Origin: Topomyia yanbarensis | Lineage: Eukaryota; Arthropoda; Insecta; Diptera; Culicidae | NCBI RefSeq assembly: GCF_030247195.1 | Contig: NC_080671.1 | Span: 101,605,845 to 101,669,844 of the forward strand | Length of the DNA stretch: 64,000 nt | Direction of reading: 5' to 3' | Shown here: positions 10,290-21,055 of the stretch, in pieces | Position numbering within the stretch: the stretch's first letter is position 1 | How the letters are laid out: the number at the start of each line of letters is the position of its first letter | Program-made: the position numbers and the translations under genes | The notes under the pieces: model-generated | What the model saw: the letters and a program-made list of their open reading frames with translations, nothing else | The model's database searches: none | Told to the model about the DNA's origin: nothing

Positions 10290-10970
10290 TTTTGAGTAAA
10301 AACAATCTTTGTTGGATTCATCTTTCCGGAAGAATTCTACGGGTAAAATTAGATAACAGTAGAATCGTCACAATTTTACAACAAGTCTGATGTTCCACAA
10401 GGAAGCCACTTGGCCCCTTTGCTGTTTGTACTATTTTTCAACGATATCGCATTGCTGCTGGTAAGCCGGCTGTAAACTAGTTTATGCTGACGGCTTGAAG
10501 CTGTTCCAGTTGTTCGTATTGTAGAGACGCGTTGGCACCTACGTTTACTGCAATTTTTCGTAAATTGAAGAGGCAGAAATAGACTGGTTATTAACGTGGT
10601 AACATGTCAAGTGATTATGTTCCAGTGTATATAATATCCGGCGAATTTGGATTATAAATTTAACGATACAATTCTGACAAGAGTCAAACAGGCGTCTTAT
10701 TTAGGAGCGCAATTGGACGCGAAACTGACGTTCGATTTGCAACGGTCGCTGACTATTTCAAAAGCAACACGTCAGTTGAGATTTATTTCTAGGAATTTCT
10801 AAGGACTTCAAAGATCCACATTGTCTGAAGGTACTGTACTGTTCACTCGTCCGCCCTATTCTCGAAAATGCCTCAGTGATCTGGTTTCGGCATCAAGTAA
10901 CGTGGTACTTTTTCACGTTTTAACGACATTCAATTCGCCAGAGATTACTGGGTAGGGAAAGTTATGAAAA
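10290..10970 (+). pseudogene. Non-LTR retrotransposon reverse transcriptase fragment
   Basis: Plus-strand frames, interrupted by shifts, give ILRVKLDNS, then DVPQGSHLAPLLFVLFFNDI (RT motif around PQG), then VYADGLKLFQ (catalytic YADD changed to YADG). These are followed by RLVINVVTCQVI and QASYLGAQLDAKLTFDLQ (thumb region LGxxLDxKLTF). The layout matches Jockey-like RTs of insects. Endonuclease and ORF1 are absent, several stops interrupt the frame and an active-site aspartate is lost, so it is a dead fragment. It is a different family from the LINE at 38.3-40.8 kb, whose thumb reads VKYVGINLDSNLNLSAH. Confidence 0.7.
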
Positions 10971-11090
10971 TTTAAAGCCAAAGTAATTAAATGAGAGCAA
11001 GGATGTGAAATATACAGACACGAAAACTAGAAGTGGCAGGGTTATTAGAAACAGGCTTAATATCCTACAGGCTTAACTTTTGTTTTCAGA

Positions 11091-11430
11091 CGGCGCCGGT
11101 GGTTGAGTGGTAAGCGTGATTTACTCACCACTCATTTCAGTTTGCCTGGGTTCAATTCCAGCCGAAGTCGTTGAGATTTTTCTGGGGTGAAAAAATCTGT
11201 GGTCGCGTCTTCCTTCGAAAGGGAAGTAAAGCCGTTGGTCCCCGGTCCATGCGTTGATGGGTCGATATCTAGTCCAGATAGTGGAGTCACCTCTCTGGCG
11301 TCGGTAAAGAAGACGTAGAATCCAACTAGCAAATATCCTCCTCCCGCGATACTTGTGGAGTGCGCAGTAGTATATTCGGCCTCCAGCAAAAGCAAGTATC
11401 GGACTAACCATTCCTTGCCTTTCCTTCCGC
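11091..11430 (+). mobile_element. tRNA-derived SINE
   Basis: The head reads GCCGGTGGTTGAGTGGTAAG (A-box) and, about 35 bases on, GCCTGGGTTCAATTCCAG (B-box). A body follows with GGAAGTAAAGCCGTTGGTCC, GGGTCGATATCTAGTCCAGA and GTGGAGTCACCTCTCTGGCG. This is the structure of a tRNA-headed SINE and the body blocks are familiar from mosquito genomes. Minus-strand ORFs of 136 and 87 codons here are translations of the SINE and not genes. Confidence 0.6.
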
Positions 11431-11530
11431 GATCTACGTTCGGCCCTGGCCGCGACGCCGGTATTGATCAATAAACACTTTAGGATTACCAGGAGTTGCA
11501 CATTGAAAGATATTTCGCTGCTCCCAAGCA

Positions 11531-11785
11531 TAATTGGCCTGCGTTAAGCCAAACCGAACTGAGCGCCATAAATTTTTTCATGTATTTTCGTGCCAAAATT
11601 CATTTTTCGCTAACTTAGCGTTCACATAGAAAGTTAAAGAGCGCTCACTTGCTTTCGTTTGCTATTTGACCTCCCAAAAATAGTAGATATTGGTGTTTCC
11701 AGTTTAACATTAGATACTATAGCGATTTTACAGCATATACCTCAAAATGGCGCTTGGTCCTCTTTGGCTTAACACAGGCCAATTA
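11531..11785. mobile_element. 251-bp MITE with TA target duplication
   Basis: TA, then ATTGGCCTGCGTTAAGCCAA at 11533, inverted as ATTGGCCTGTGTTAAGCCAA ending at 11783, then TA. The TIRs continue to AGCGCCAT on both sides with small changes. TA duplication and size fit a Tc1/mariner-type MITE. Part of the TIR (GTTAAGCCAxAC) resembles that of the 250-bp MITE at 44559. Confidence 0.75.
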
Positions 11786-12119
11786 TCTACTTATTCCCAG
11801 TGCAACTTCAGCTAGTCCAGACCGATAACGGAGTAGCAGCCAGGGGTGGTACTACAAGCTCAAGCTACAATCTTAACTTTTGTCTTCTGTTGGTGGTGGT
11901 CGAGCTTAGGCAGCATAACTACGAATCACTCAAGTCCACCAGAATGCCTCCTGGTAAAGACAGACTTGTCCCTCTACCTCTTTATTAAATAGATATCCAA
12001 TTAGTACAGAACTGCGCCGCCAGGGGTGCTTTAAAAGAGAGTAAATAAATCGAACCTCTCATCGTGAATGTGACTATCAATGAATGGGTTTAACATGAAA
12101 TATATCGAAACACTGTTTA
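11786..12119. other. Unassigned DNA
   Basis: No repeat or gene recognised apart from a GCCGCCAGGGG word near 12013 that may begin the degenerate array to the right. Confidence 0.4.
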
Positions 12120-12985
12120 TTTTGAAAGGTGGTGTCTCGGGAAAATTTGTCTAGAATGTCAAGAGCTTCTGGATGGTGGAAATACTAATTCGGAATTTTC
12201 CCATCAGGCGGCATTAGTGCGAATGAAAATGTTCAGCTAATGTCAAAAGAATGATTTCTCAATAACGAGAATATTTAGAGGGGTACTTCAGAAAAATTGC
12301 TCAAGAAATCAATGATTACCAGATGGTGACAGATTAGCTTGGGATACTCTCACTATGTGGCGCTAGTGAGCGTACCACCTTACAGTACATTATAGAATAG
12401 GATACATCTCCAAAATCTAATAACTTAGAAAGATGATGTTTTCGGCAAAGTTCTAGAGGAGGTCAAGGGCTACGCGATTATGGACAAATCAAATTGAAAT
12501 AGATCCGTCAGGCGGCGCTAGTGAGCATGTACTATTTTTTAAATTCCATACCTCGAGATCATGATAATTTGGAAGTGTGGTGCTTTCGGCAACGGGTCAA
12601 GTGCTATCCGAACGCGAATAGATAACTTCAGAATTCACCCACTAGGCGGCGCTAGGGAGACTGCAACTTCCAGTACATGTTAGGTGATGTTTTGTCACGA
12701 AATTTTAATAGTTTAGGAAAATGATGTTTGCTGTAAAGTTTCTGAGGACCACAAGGGCTGTTTGATAATATAATAATTAAATTGGATATTACCCACTAGC
12801 CGGCGCTAGTTAGCATACATCTTTTTATTTCAGTTTCTCCAAATGATAGCAATTTAGAAGGGTGCTGTCTTCAGCAAAGAAGCTCAAGATGTCCAGGTCT
12901 TCAGCAAAGTTGCTATAGATGTCAAGGACTGCCCGATGGTGAGAGATTAGTTTGGGATACGGTCACAATGCGGCGCTGGTGAGCG
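12120..12985. repeat. Degenerate tandem array, units of about 120-170 bp
   Basis: Each unit carries a GGCGGCGCTAGTGAGC-like box (near 12209, 12358, 12510, 12646, 12791 and 12971). Each also has, at a fairly constant distance, a box like TTTTCGGCAAAGTTCTAGAG followed by GTCAAG (near 12134, 12436, 12580, 12726, 12867 and 12898). Units are highly diverged. The same two boxes flank the DD37E element at 49.9-51.2 kb. Confidence 0.65.
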
Positions 12986-13764
12986 TAAAGGGCGAACACG
13001 AAATTATTGCGACACATTCAACAGGGCATAACTTTTTTACCATTTGGGTAAAAATCAACCAAATTTTGCACACTTTCTCATTGATGTGTATTGTTTACAT
13101 GCTGTCAAACTCGAAGTCGTGTTTTTCGATTCAACGAAAATGGAGGTGAACCAGCGCGAGTCGAGAGAACAAATTCTTTCCAAACACCTGGAATTTCCTG
13201 ACCTGTCGCACCGGCAGTTGGGAAAATGTTGAACATTCACCAGTCAACCGTCTCCAGAGTGTTGAAGCGGTTCCAGGAGCGGAAGACGTTGGACCACGGC
13301 AAAGGAGCTGGAAGAAAACCGGGACCGGAGAACAAAAAGGGAAAGGTGAAGCGGATGATTAAAGCAAATCCCAACGTCTCAAGCCGTGATTTGGCTAAAA
13401 AGATCGGCATGTCGCAGAGCTACGTCCAGAATGCAAAGAAGAGAGCTGGACTACATAGTACTGGGCAATGATGAAGCGGGAACTTCGGAAGAGCAAGAAG
13501 ACAGTCAAAGACGAGAAGGACATGTTAAGAAAATGGAAAAAACTGAGAAACTGGTACCGGATGACACTGTAAAGACTTTGATGGAGGGCATCAAGCGAAA
13601 ATGCGTTCAATTTTACACTCAAGGCTCCATCGATTAACTTTTCTTTTGATTTTTGAAGTAAATATATGTATAAAACTACCCTAAAATTTTGGTTTGATTT
13701 TAAACATTATAAGAAAATTGGCATGACATTTTCGGTGTCGCAATAATTTCGTGTTCGCCCTTTA
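12986..13764 (+). mobile_element. DD37E Tc1/mariner element, internally deleted
   Basis: TA at 12986-12987 and 13763-13764 flank perfect 28-bp TIRs starting AAGGGCGAACACGAAATTAT (12988-13015 and inverted 13735-13762). The body is 775 bp, against 1269 bp for the related copy at 49935-51203. About 0.5 kb of the catalytic region is missing between 13465 and 13470. Intact TIRs mean it could in principle have been mobilised in trans; no active source is in this window. Confidence 0.9.
13140..13637 (+). pseudogene. Tc1/mariner (DD37E) transposase, deleted and frameshifted
   Basis: Start chosen at the ATG giving MEVNQRESREQILSKHLEFP, because the sister copy has the same N-terminus. The frame then shifts near 13225 into NIHQSTVSRVLKRFQE (helix-turn-helix of the paired-like DNA-binding domain) and KANPNVSSRDLAKKIGMSQS (second HTH). 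It reads to GLHSTGQ at the deletion junction. After the junction only C-terminal residues remain (RKSKKTVKDEKD in another frame, and MEGIKRKCVQFYTQGSID). The catalytic D, D and E segments are gone. Family identity is taken from the sister copy, where the D-to-E spacing of 37 can be counted. Confidence 0.85.
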
Positions 13765-13892
13765 CAAGCTTTCAATACATGGTAGATTGTAATATATCCT
13801 AAAAAATAGATAAATTAGAAGGATGTTTTGAGCAAAATTCTTGAGGTGTAGGGCTACCTGGCGCTTGTGAATTAGTAAAAATTTTGACATTC
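13765..13892. repeat. Array continuation right of the DD37E copy
   Basis: After the right TA, the DNA resumes array-like sequence (GGATGTTTTGAGCAAAATTC, then a CTACCTGGCGCTTGTGA box). The element therefore sits within the array and not at its end. Confidence 0.45.
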
Positions 13893-14230
13893 GAAATGGA
13901 AATTTTTTCAACAATATGGCAATGGGCTTTAGTTTGTAGGGCATTTTGTTCTTTTGGACATTTTTAATGTACAGGGGGGGGGGGGTGGAGGGGAGGGTAC
14001 TCCAATATGTCAATAAAGAAATTTTTTCAACATTTTGGGAACGAATTTCATATTTCAAAGCAAGTGGCAGTTGAAAATTAATAGTTTTGGACACTTTCAA
14101 TGCCCATGGGGGTTCGCCAATGTGTCAAAATGAAAAATTTTCCAACTTTCTGGGAATGATTATTATATTAAAAGACAAGTTTTTGGCAGTTATAAATCAA
14201 TAGTTTTGGACATTTTCAATGCAGCTTGCG
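13893..14230. repeat. Three-unit degenerate tandem repeat, about 130-150 bp
   Basis: GAAATTTTTTCAACA, then TAGTTTTGGACA and TTTCAATG-type blocks, recur three times (about 13898-14000, 14018-14120 and 14130-14225). Unit 1 ends in a guanine run at 13976-13985. No ORF of note. Confidence 0.5.
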
Positions 14231-14499
14231 ACTACAAAAGAAAGGATCGACCACGACCTTACAATAATGAAAAAAAAATAGCAAAATAACTAAAAATATT
14301 TATCACGAAAAATCAAAGCTGCAAAATTTATGTAAATAAAATCCCTTTTTAATAAGCACTCTAATTTGTGGCTAACTTCTTGTAAAATGAAAAGAACAAG
14401 AGAAAGAGCACCGGCTTGTTCGACAAAGATTTTTAAAATATGACTTTCTTCAAATTTCTAAAAGACAGCGAAACACTATCACGAACCAATAAAAAGTTA

Positions 14500-14935
14500 A
14501 TACAGTAAGGACCCGTTTTTATCAGCCCCTTGGTGAATTTTAGGCTGATAAAACCGGGACATTGATAAAATCGGGACATACATTTTTCTTTCTTTTAAAA
14601 AAACAGAAGCTCTTAAAATATTCTTCTTTAGTCCCCAGATATAGCATCATAACCTTTCTTGATTATTTAGCTTAAACTTCCCTTAAGGGGGTCTGACAGC
14701 GCAATATTTAAAAAAAAATGAAAAAAAATTTTTTTTGCGGATCTCTTAGATAAGAAAAATGTGCTCAAGAAAGGATTTGCTCGAATTCAATTTGGTTCGC
14801 CTGCTAGAGCCCATCAAACTACCAACAATCAATTTTCATATGAAGCTGATAAAATCGAGTAGAAAGATGATAAAATCGGGGGCAGCTAAAATCGGGTGCT
14901 GATAAAATCGCTTATTCACTTATTTAGATTTCAGT
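14500..14935. repeat. Repeat with GATAAAATCGGG motifs (DNA-element remnant)
   Basis: The left part starts TACAGTAAGGACCCGTTTTT, with GATAAAACCGGGACA and GATAAAATCGGGACA near 14546 and 14563. The right part has GATAAAATCGGG at 14869 and GCTGATAAAATCG at 14898. The arrangement suggests an old element with subterminal repeats. The right terminus matching TACAGTAAGGACC is missing. A stretch near 14690-14730 is A-rich. Confidence 0.4.
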
Positions 14936-15009
14936 TTAATTAGAAGTACCCTACCCACTTCGATTCAATAGAAGAGTCTTTTAAAGTATTTTTTTTTGTG
15001 AGAACGAAA

Positions 15010-15330
15010 CTACACACCCGGAAAAAATAGTATAAAATTACGTCTCTTGACCCTGACAAATTCGAGCGTCGAAAATGACACAGTTTTACGTTCGGTTCTA
15101 ATTTTACATGACACTGAAATTCGTAAATCGCGTAATTTTACTCCACATATGGCGTTTGTTTTAAATGTTCATACGTGTAATTTTGTAGCACTGCGTATGT
15201 AAAGTACATCTTTAGTGTAAAATTAAACGGAACACGGCTATATTTTGTCATTTCGTGAATTACGGTTTGCTAAATTATGTCATGTTTGAAATTACGTCAA
15301 AGATAAAATTCTTATTTTTTTGTTTGTATA
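15010..15330. repeat. AAATTACG-rich repeat remnant
   Basis: Starts ACACCCGGAAAAAATAGT and carries at least five AAATTACG/CGTAATTTTA words on both strands. I suspect a MITE remnant; a matching inverted terminus was not found. Confidence 0.3.
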
Positions 15331-15439
15331 TCTTTAATATCTATCGTGAAGGTACCTTAAACATATTACTAAGGGGTGCTTTATGATAAGCCAAATTTTT
15401 AAAATAACTTTTGCAGTTTTCATTTTTTGCTGATATAAT

Positions 15440-15895
15440 TACTTTCATTTTCTGCTGATAAAAAAGCGCCGAATTGTTTAGTCCTGTCACTACATTAGTG
15501 TCGGATTCTGATGCAAGTTCCATGGCTAATTTGGATATTGGTTTTGTGCTCTTCATGCGCAAAAATAGTTTAAACAATTGTCTTTTCAATGGAGAAAATA
15601 GTTTTTATATAAAATTTTACCCACCGACGAGAAATATAACATAGTGCAAATTGTATGGGCTTGCTAAGCCAAACCAAGTTTTGATTTTATTTATTTCTAA
15701 TGAGCTTCATCAGAACTCTTTTTCTAGCGGGACATCACGCAAAACTAGGGGTTTGCTCAGAAACACAAATAGTTTCTTCTTTTTTCCTGGAGCAAGCGTC
15801 AATCCGACGCTAGCTTAGCTCTATCACTAAGTTAGTGTCGGATTCTGATGAGACCTTGCGTCGAAACGCAAATTCCATAACAAAACTGTTGAAAA
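15440..15895 (-). repeat. Hairpin repeat family, copy b (rearranged)
   Basis: 15660-15895 is the family in minus orientation (TTAGTGTCGGATTCTGATGA, then CGAAACGCAAATTCC). 15535-15655 is a family segment in plus orientation (TTTTGTGCTCTTCATGCGCA, as at 4838 in copy a). A further GTGTCGGATTCTGATGCAAG is at 15499. This looks like two insertions or an internal inversion. Confidence 0.6.
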
Positions 15896-16565
15896 AACTG
15901 TTTTTTACGGCCAAGATCCCGTGCTTTCGAGACCGTCAATTTTAGAAGTTTAGAATCTTCATCACATCCTCTGAGAAAATAACCTTGGCGATTGATTCCG
16001 AAGTGATTAGGAAGAAATAATCCTTCACAAAATTTAAACTTCGTGCTTTCAGTAAAGTTGTTGAGAATGATAGTTGAAACAACTTTGTTAAAGACTTAAA
16101 AGCTTTATGTATGCAACATTTCGAGATACCAAACAATGTTTATGAAATTTTCTTGAATGCAATATAACGGTTTTATTATAAATTTGAGACACTAATAACT
16201 TAGATAGAAATGTGTATTTCATTGTTTTCAAAAACTTTACAGAAGACAAACAAATTTATGAATTATACTGTGATATTAAAACAACTTGTGTAAAAGATTT
16301 TGGAACGCTAATAAGTTTATATATCTCAATACCCTGAATACTAAGAGTAGTAATGGTTTCATCAAAGCTGTTTGTAAGAACATTCTCTATAATTTTGAAG
16401 AAGACATGAAGTTTGAATTTGTTTGAAGAGCATATAAACATATTATCCATAATAACTTCTAAGAGAATTAATCACCAAAGTCGTTTCAGTAGAATACGGT
16501 CTCAGCGCACTCAAGTTTTTGCAAGCAACTTTATTGAAACTTAACCTAACAATAAAGATATAGAA
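15896..16565. other. AT-rich unassigned DNA
   Basis: No gene. Carries AGTAAAGTTGTTGAGAATGA and an inverted AACAACTTTGTTAAAGAC close together (16037-16092), both variants of the motif scattered through the window. Confidence 0.4.
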
Positions 16566-17316
16566 TACCGTAAACCGGGGTGACTTTGATCATCGGGGTA
16601 ACTTTGATCACTCGAAACTTTTTTCGTAGATCGCTTATTAAACCAGAATAGTCTACCGAATCATTTTAGTTTGAAATTATTTTTACTCTAAACTTATGAA
16701 ATACTGGTTTGTTATACTTTTTGAGTATTTTGTTCGGTTTTTGAGGACAAAAACTACAAAAAACCGAAATTTGACTTTACCTTATTTTTACGAAGCTTCA
16801 TAAAGTGTCTATTTTTTTATAAAACAAATAAATCTCAGATTTGAGCAAGAGTAATAAATTACAAGCGAGATTTTATTTTCCTTTAGAGTGGGGTGTACCA
16901 AATTTATATTTAAGAGTTTGTTTATTTTAAATACAATTTTTTGTGAAACTAGTTGGCATTATTTCAATTTTTTTAAACTAAAACTCGCAACTTTTTTTAT
17001 TGTTCAATATTCCAACGTGTTAAAATTGATGGAACATTTTGTACATTGATAAAGCACTGAAATAAAACAATTTTAGCAGTTTTAAAGGTTTTCAGAATCT
17101 TTTATTCTAATTAGACACAAATTATACGAATTTTGGTTACTCGAATTTTACAGTACATTGAATACTTTGTATAATACCAATTAACATCTATTTAATAATG
17201 AGTATCTTTCCAGAATTAGTTTAAACAAACATTTGAATGAAAAACATTGACATCAATAACTTAATGTGGGTGAACATGCAGGTTATCAAAGTCACCCCGG
17301 AATACGAAAATGGACA
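16566..17316 (+). mobile_element. CCGTAAACCGGGGTGAC-type MITE, right end missing
   Basis: TA then CCGTAAACCGGGGTGACTTT begins the element. It is alignable throughout with the complete copy at 52951-53849, to GTTATCAAAGTCACCCCGGA at 17283, after which the two diverge. The first TIR here contains an extra GGGGTAACTTTGATCA repeat. The expected terminal CGGTTTACGGTA is absent downstream. Confidence 0.7.
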
Positions 17317-17359
17317 TCAACTTGCTGCTCTTCACTGTTGTCAGTGTAAGAGCCATTGT

Positions 17360-17745
17360 TTCTACTTAATTTACGATGAAAAAAGTACGAGTCATCAAAC
17401 GAAACGATGAATTTTTCATTCGCAAAGTGTTTACGGTGAAGTGTACGTCGGCAAATCGGTATTTTTCAAGTCGTTTCGCTGTATATTTTGGTGCCTTCAC
17501 GTTTATAATAAATGACGTCGTTTTTCTTCAAGATACAGTGAGCTTGTCGTACCAATTTACGACAGCAATTTTTTCTTCCTTCTGGCGCTTAATTTTGTTG
17601 GACGACCGCAATTATTTTTATTACCCGGCTTTTTGCCATAAAGGCAATCCCTTGAATCATTGTACATAATTACACGCGAAATTATCTTATTATTGGACAC
17701 TTGAAGAATATCTTTTGTACTGGGTCGTCCAAATAGGTTGGTGAC
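17360..17745 (-). pseudogene. Tc1-type transposase N-terminal remnant
   Basis: One minus-strand frame without stops for about 60 codons reads NLFGRPSTKDILQVSNNKII then SRVIMYNDSRDCLYGKKPG and NCGRPTKLSARRKKKLLS, followed by a stop and decayed continuation (SSLYLEEKRR). The order of an HTH ending in SRVI, a spacer, a GRPTKLS (GRPR-like) AT-hook motif and a second basic region is typical of Tc1-family DNA-binding domains. The catalytic DDE part is not visible. It lies just past the truncated MITE at 16566-17316 and could be part of the parent autonomous element or an unrelated insertion. Confidence 0.6.
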
Positions 17746-18644
17746 ATTTTTATGTAAATAAACACCTGAATTTACTCTAAAAACTTTCCAAACAGATGTT
17801 ATTCAAATTCAGTTTCCGGTGGTCTCTGTCCACACTGAGTGCCTATCACCGACGTCATAATGGGGGATGTTCTCGACATCTTCCCGAGCCGTTCATAATA
17901 AATAAAGGCACAAAAAGTCTGCAGGAATATACGCAACAAAAACCAAGCATAAAAGCTACAACAAAAAACTAATATTACAAAAAACATTTAATTCTATTCT
18001 TGCATCAAGGGATGCGAGAATCGAAAATAAGCGAATCTCGAGGTTTTTTTCGCGTTTATAAAATAATACCGACTGATTTCAAAGGGTAATTCGTTGCGTG
18101 TAGTTTATTTGGATTTTTTTCAACAATGTAAATCTCTATACAGTTTCACCACACCAGACACGTTGCACTGCTCGTAGCAAAAAATAATCAATACATTAAA
18201 CGCGCCATATTTTACTGAAATACATCAGCATACAGTTAAATTTCTTTGAAATATTTTTACTTGTTAGATTGTGGTAGCGAAATAGCAGGACAATTACAGC
18301 CAATCGAATCCTTGACTTTATTTTGGCTTAGGTCATGTGAATTTCTAAATACATAGTATATTCTTTTGCTTTAGGGTTAAGCGGAGAAAGCTCCAAAACA
18401 TCTAATGATAATACAAACGAGCAACGGTCAACATGGACAAGATTACAACTTGTTCACTTGTTTTGTCCACAATGTTGAACATTTTAGTGATAGTCCTCTA
18501 AAAATCGCAATGTTTCGCTATCTGTTAACAAAGTTTAGATACAGCATGTAAAAACACTACTATTCGGGTTTCAAAAAAAAAAATAAATAAAAATTAAAAA
18601 AAATTAAATAGAAATGCGCTTCGTTTACGAGGATAATTTTGAAT
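17746..18644. other. AT-rich unassigned DNA
   Basis: ORFs of 62 codons or fewer without motifs. Long A-rich stretch at 18570-18610. No repeat ends recognised. Confidence 0.45.
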
Positions 18645-18840
18645 AAATTAGTTTTGACTTTGTCTGATCAGAATCCGACACTAACTTACAGCCAGGACTA
18701 AGTTAGCGCCGGATTGACGCTAGTTCTAAAGACGGACACACACACTTTGTGTTCCTGAGTAAATCCCTAGTCATACGCGATGTCTCACAAGCAAAGACAA
18801 CCAGTGAAATCGAAATTTGGTTCGGCTTAGCAATTAGTTA
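18645..18840 (+). repeat. Hairpin repeat family, copy c
   Basis: ATCAGAATCCGACACTAACT, a 10-base loop region, then ACTAAGTTAGCGCCGGATTG forms the conserved stem. The copy then follows the family through CTGAGTAAATCCCTAGTC to GTTCGGCTTAGCAA. Confidence 0.65.
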
Positions 18841-20316
18841 TTGATATATCAAATACAAAAATAAAGGCCACAACCAACGGTTGCTGCAATCGAACTAAGA
18901 GAGAGCGCTGCGATTAATAATTCCCTAATTTTCATAATTCTGATCTAGCAGAAAAAAAAATCACACAATCTCTCCCGGCCCCTTAATGCACAATCCGCTG
19001 CGAACGGAAACGCAGAAAGCAGCTGATATTTACTACAAAGTTTAAAAGCGTATCTGCTTGAACCCAAGGGGGCCAGTGACTTGTCGGAGCATCTGTCGTA
19101 AAATGACACACGTAAGGCAGGCAGGCAGGCACAAGCGCTCTTTCAAATACATCATTTTCGTTCACGTTCGAATCAGTTAGGGTAAGGGTGATTGGGGCCA
19201 GCCAGAGCACCTCAGCATCCTCACTTATATTCTTGAATACGTCCGTTTTCACCCAGAACTGGGGGGGACTGAGCTTTACATTACATGCCAGGAGACGACT
19301 TTGATGATCGTAATGATGGTGATGATGCTGATGATTGTTTCAAATTTTCCATGCGCTCGGTATGTATGATCGCATCAAGGGAGAGAGGAAAACGACGTTG
19401 TATTATATAAGAGGCTTGGAAAAGCTTGCGCCACTACACTATTTATCCGGAAGAATGGGAGGAAAATTGCATCCCGACAATCCGGAAATGACTAATGGGA
19501 ATCACACTGGCGCAGACATCGTGGTGGTATTAGTGTGCAGCATCAACACAGGCACTAGGCAGCCTTTTTCCGGTGAAAAATCGTACGTTCATTCCGAGAT
19601 GAAAAATCGATACGATAATTATCGTCGTTGTCTGTCTGCTGTACTCTACTCTTTTGCAGCTCTTGATGGCTTCTCGCCAATTTGCGGCAGTTGCAGTTCC
19701 CCGCCGCACAGACACTTTTGTCTGCGTGTTTGTGTAGGTCATAGGGTGTGGAATTTTTCTCTCCACGGTGCACCGGAGGGTCCTGCCGCTCCGGCTAGTG
19801 CTTACTGGTGGAAACTATTTTAAAAACAATTAAAACTTAATTGAGGTCAGCTGAAGAGTCGTCGTAGTACTAGCAGCCAGGCAGCAGTTGTAGAGTGTGT
19901 GTACGGACCTGCCCCCGGGATAGGCCAGTAATTACGGGTGAAAGGTTGTCGTTTTCCATCGAATTGATCAATGGCTGCTGCCGCTGGTTCTGCTGTTAGC
20001 CGATTGAGGGAACGCGCTGATCGAACGAGCAGCAATTGCGGTAAATCGCGATGCATAATTGATGGAGAGATGTCTGCCTGTGTGCTGCGTGAATAATTTA
20101 CTCCTCATTTGGAGGCGTGTGAATTGTACGGTATCAGAAAGGGTTGTTAATTCCTTATATGTAATAAGGCAAGACCTTTTCTGCTAAGGCTATTCTTCGG
20201 AGTTGAAAGTTACGGCGAAACGGCCACTTAGGTGAGCAAAACTGATTTGGGAATGGAAGTGAGGTAGTCACTATATGCAGAGAAGTTTAAACTTCATTCA
20301 AAACAAGAGTTCATTA
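18841..20316. other. GC-richer repeat-poor DNA
   Basis: The longest frame is 162 codons (plus, 19335-19823), lacks any family motif and has overlapping open frames on the other strand. I do not call it. GATGAT/GATGCT triplets near 19310-19335. Possible regulatory or untranslated DNA, unproven. Confidence 0.4.
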
Positions 20317-21055
20317 TTAACCCTTTCATGTACAACTTTTTTAGCGCATATATGGTTTCAAAACTATTTTTGCTTAAGTCTGCTGAGATCAAGAAAAACC
20401 TATTTTGATCAAGATACGCATTTCTCGGGCAGTGCTAGAAGCTACTCAAACTTTACACTACGGGGCTCAATATAATTCTTCTAGCATTCGTCGTCGAAAT
20501 TGATAGGTGTCATCAGTTTTTCATAATATTGTAATGCAACGAAGATGTATCAAAATGTCATTTTTCAGCGGTCACTGAAACCGTCTCTGGCAACACTCCT
20601 CCAAAGGATTCCAATAAGGTTGATTGCCATCAGGCATTGGCATCTCTCTTACTCACGCGAGAAGAAGCTTATCCGATGTCCAACTTTTCCGAGATAAGAT
20701 GAGTCGCAAAATTCTCCGTCTACACAAATAACGTGAGAATTTACTTGATTTTTTCCTTCTCACCGGAGAAGGCGATAATATTTTAATTTCGTGGAAATCA
20801 ATAAATGCGTCAAAATATACATTTAATTTCAAAGAAAGGCGGCAAAGAAGTACGATAGACTTGTTTTTTCGTGTTTTGGAATAGTGACAGCAAGGCAGCG
20901 AGCGCAAAAAGTATACCGCGATAAACTCATTCGCTCATTCTCCGGCAGTTTTTGTGCGAAAATGTAAGTTTTACTGTCGCAGTAGCAAATTATCTGAACG
21001 CATTTACTCATATGAGCGATAAATGCAATGCCTGATTGCAATAACTTCAGACTAA
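20317..21055 (+). repeat. TTAA-type MITE, interrupted by a hAT-like insertion
   Basis: TTAA at 20317 then CCCTTTCATGTACAAC starts a third member of the 513-bp MITE family. It proceeds through GCAGTGCTAGAAGCT and CTGGCAACACTCCTCCAAAG to 20630, is broken by 20631-21034, and resumes with ATTGCAATAACTTCAG at 21035. The distal end is missing. Confidence 0.7.
20631..21034. mobile_element. hAT-like non-autonomous insertion, 404 bp
   Basis: The left end is CAGGCATTGGCATC and the right end, inverted, is CAGGCATTGCATTT. The flanks are ATTGCCAT (20623-20630) and ATTGCAAT (21035-21042), an 8-bp duplication with one mismatch. The uninterrupted MITE copies have a single ATTGCAAT or ATTGTAAT here, which confirms the insertion. 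An 8-bp duplication and a CAG terminus are hAT traits. No transposase; the internal ORF of 84 codons is not recognisable. Confidence 0.75.

Noticed and set aside
19335..19823. 162-codon plus-strand frame
   Set aside because: No family motif, two overlapping frames on the minus strand, and low-complexity Cys/Ser/Pro composition at the end.
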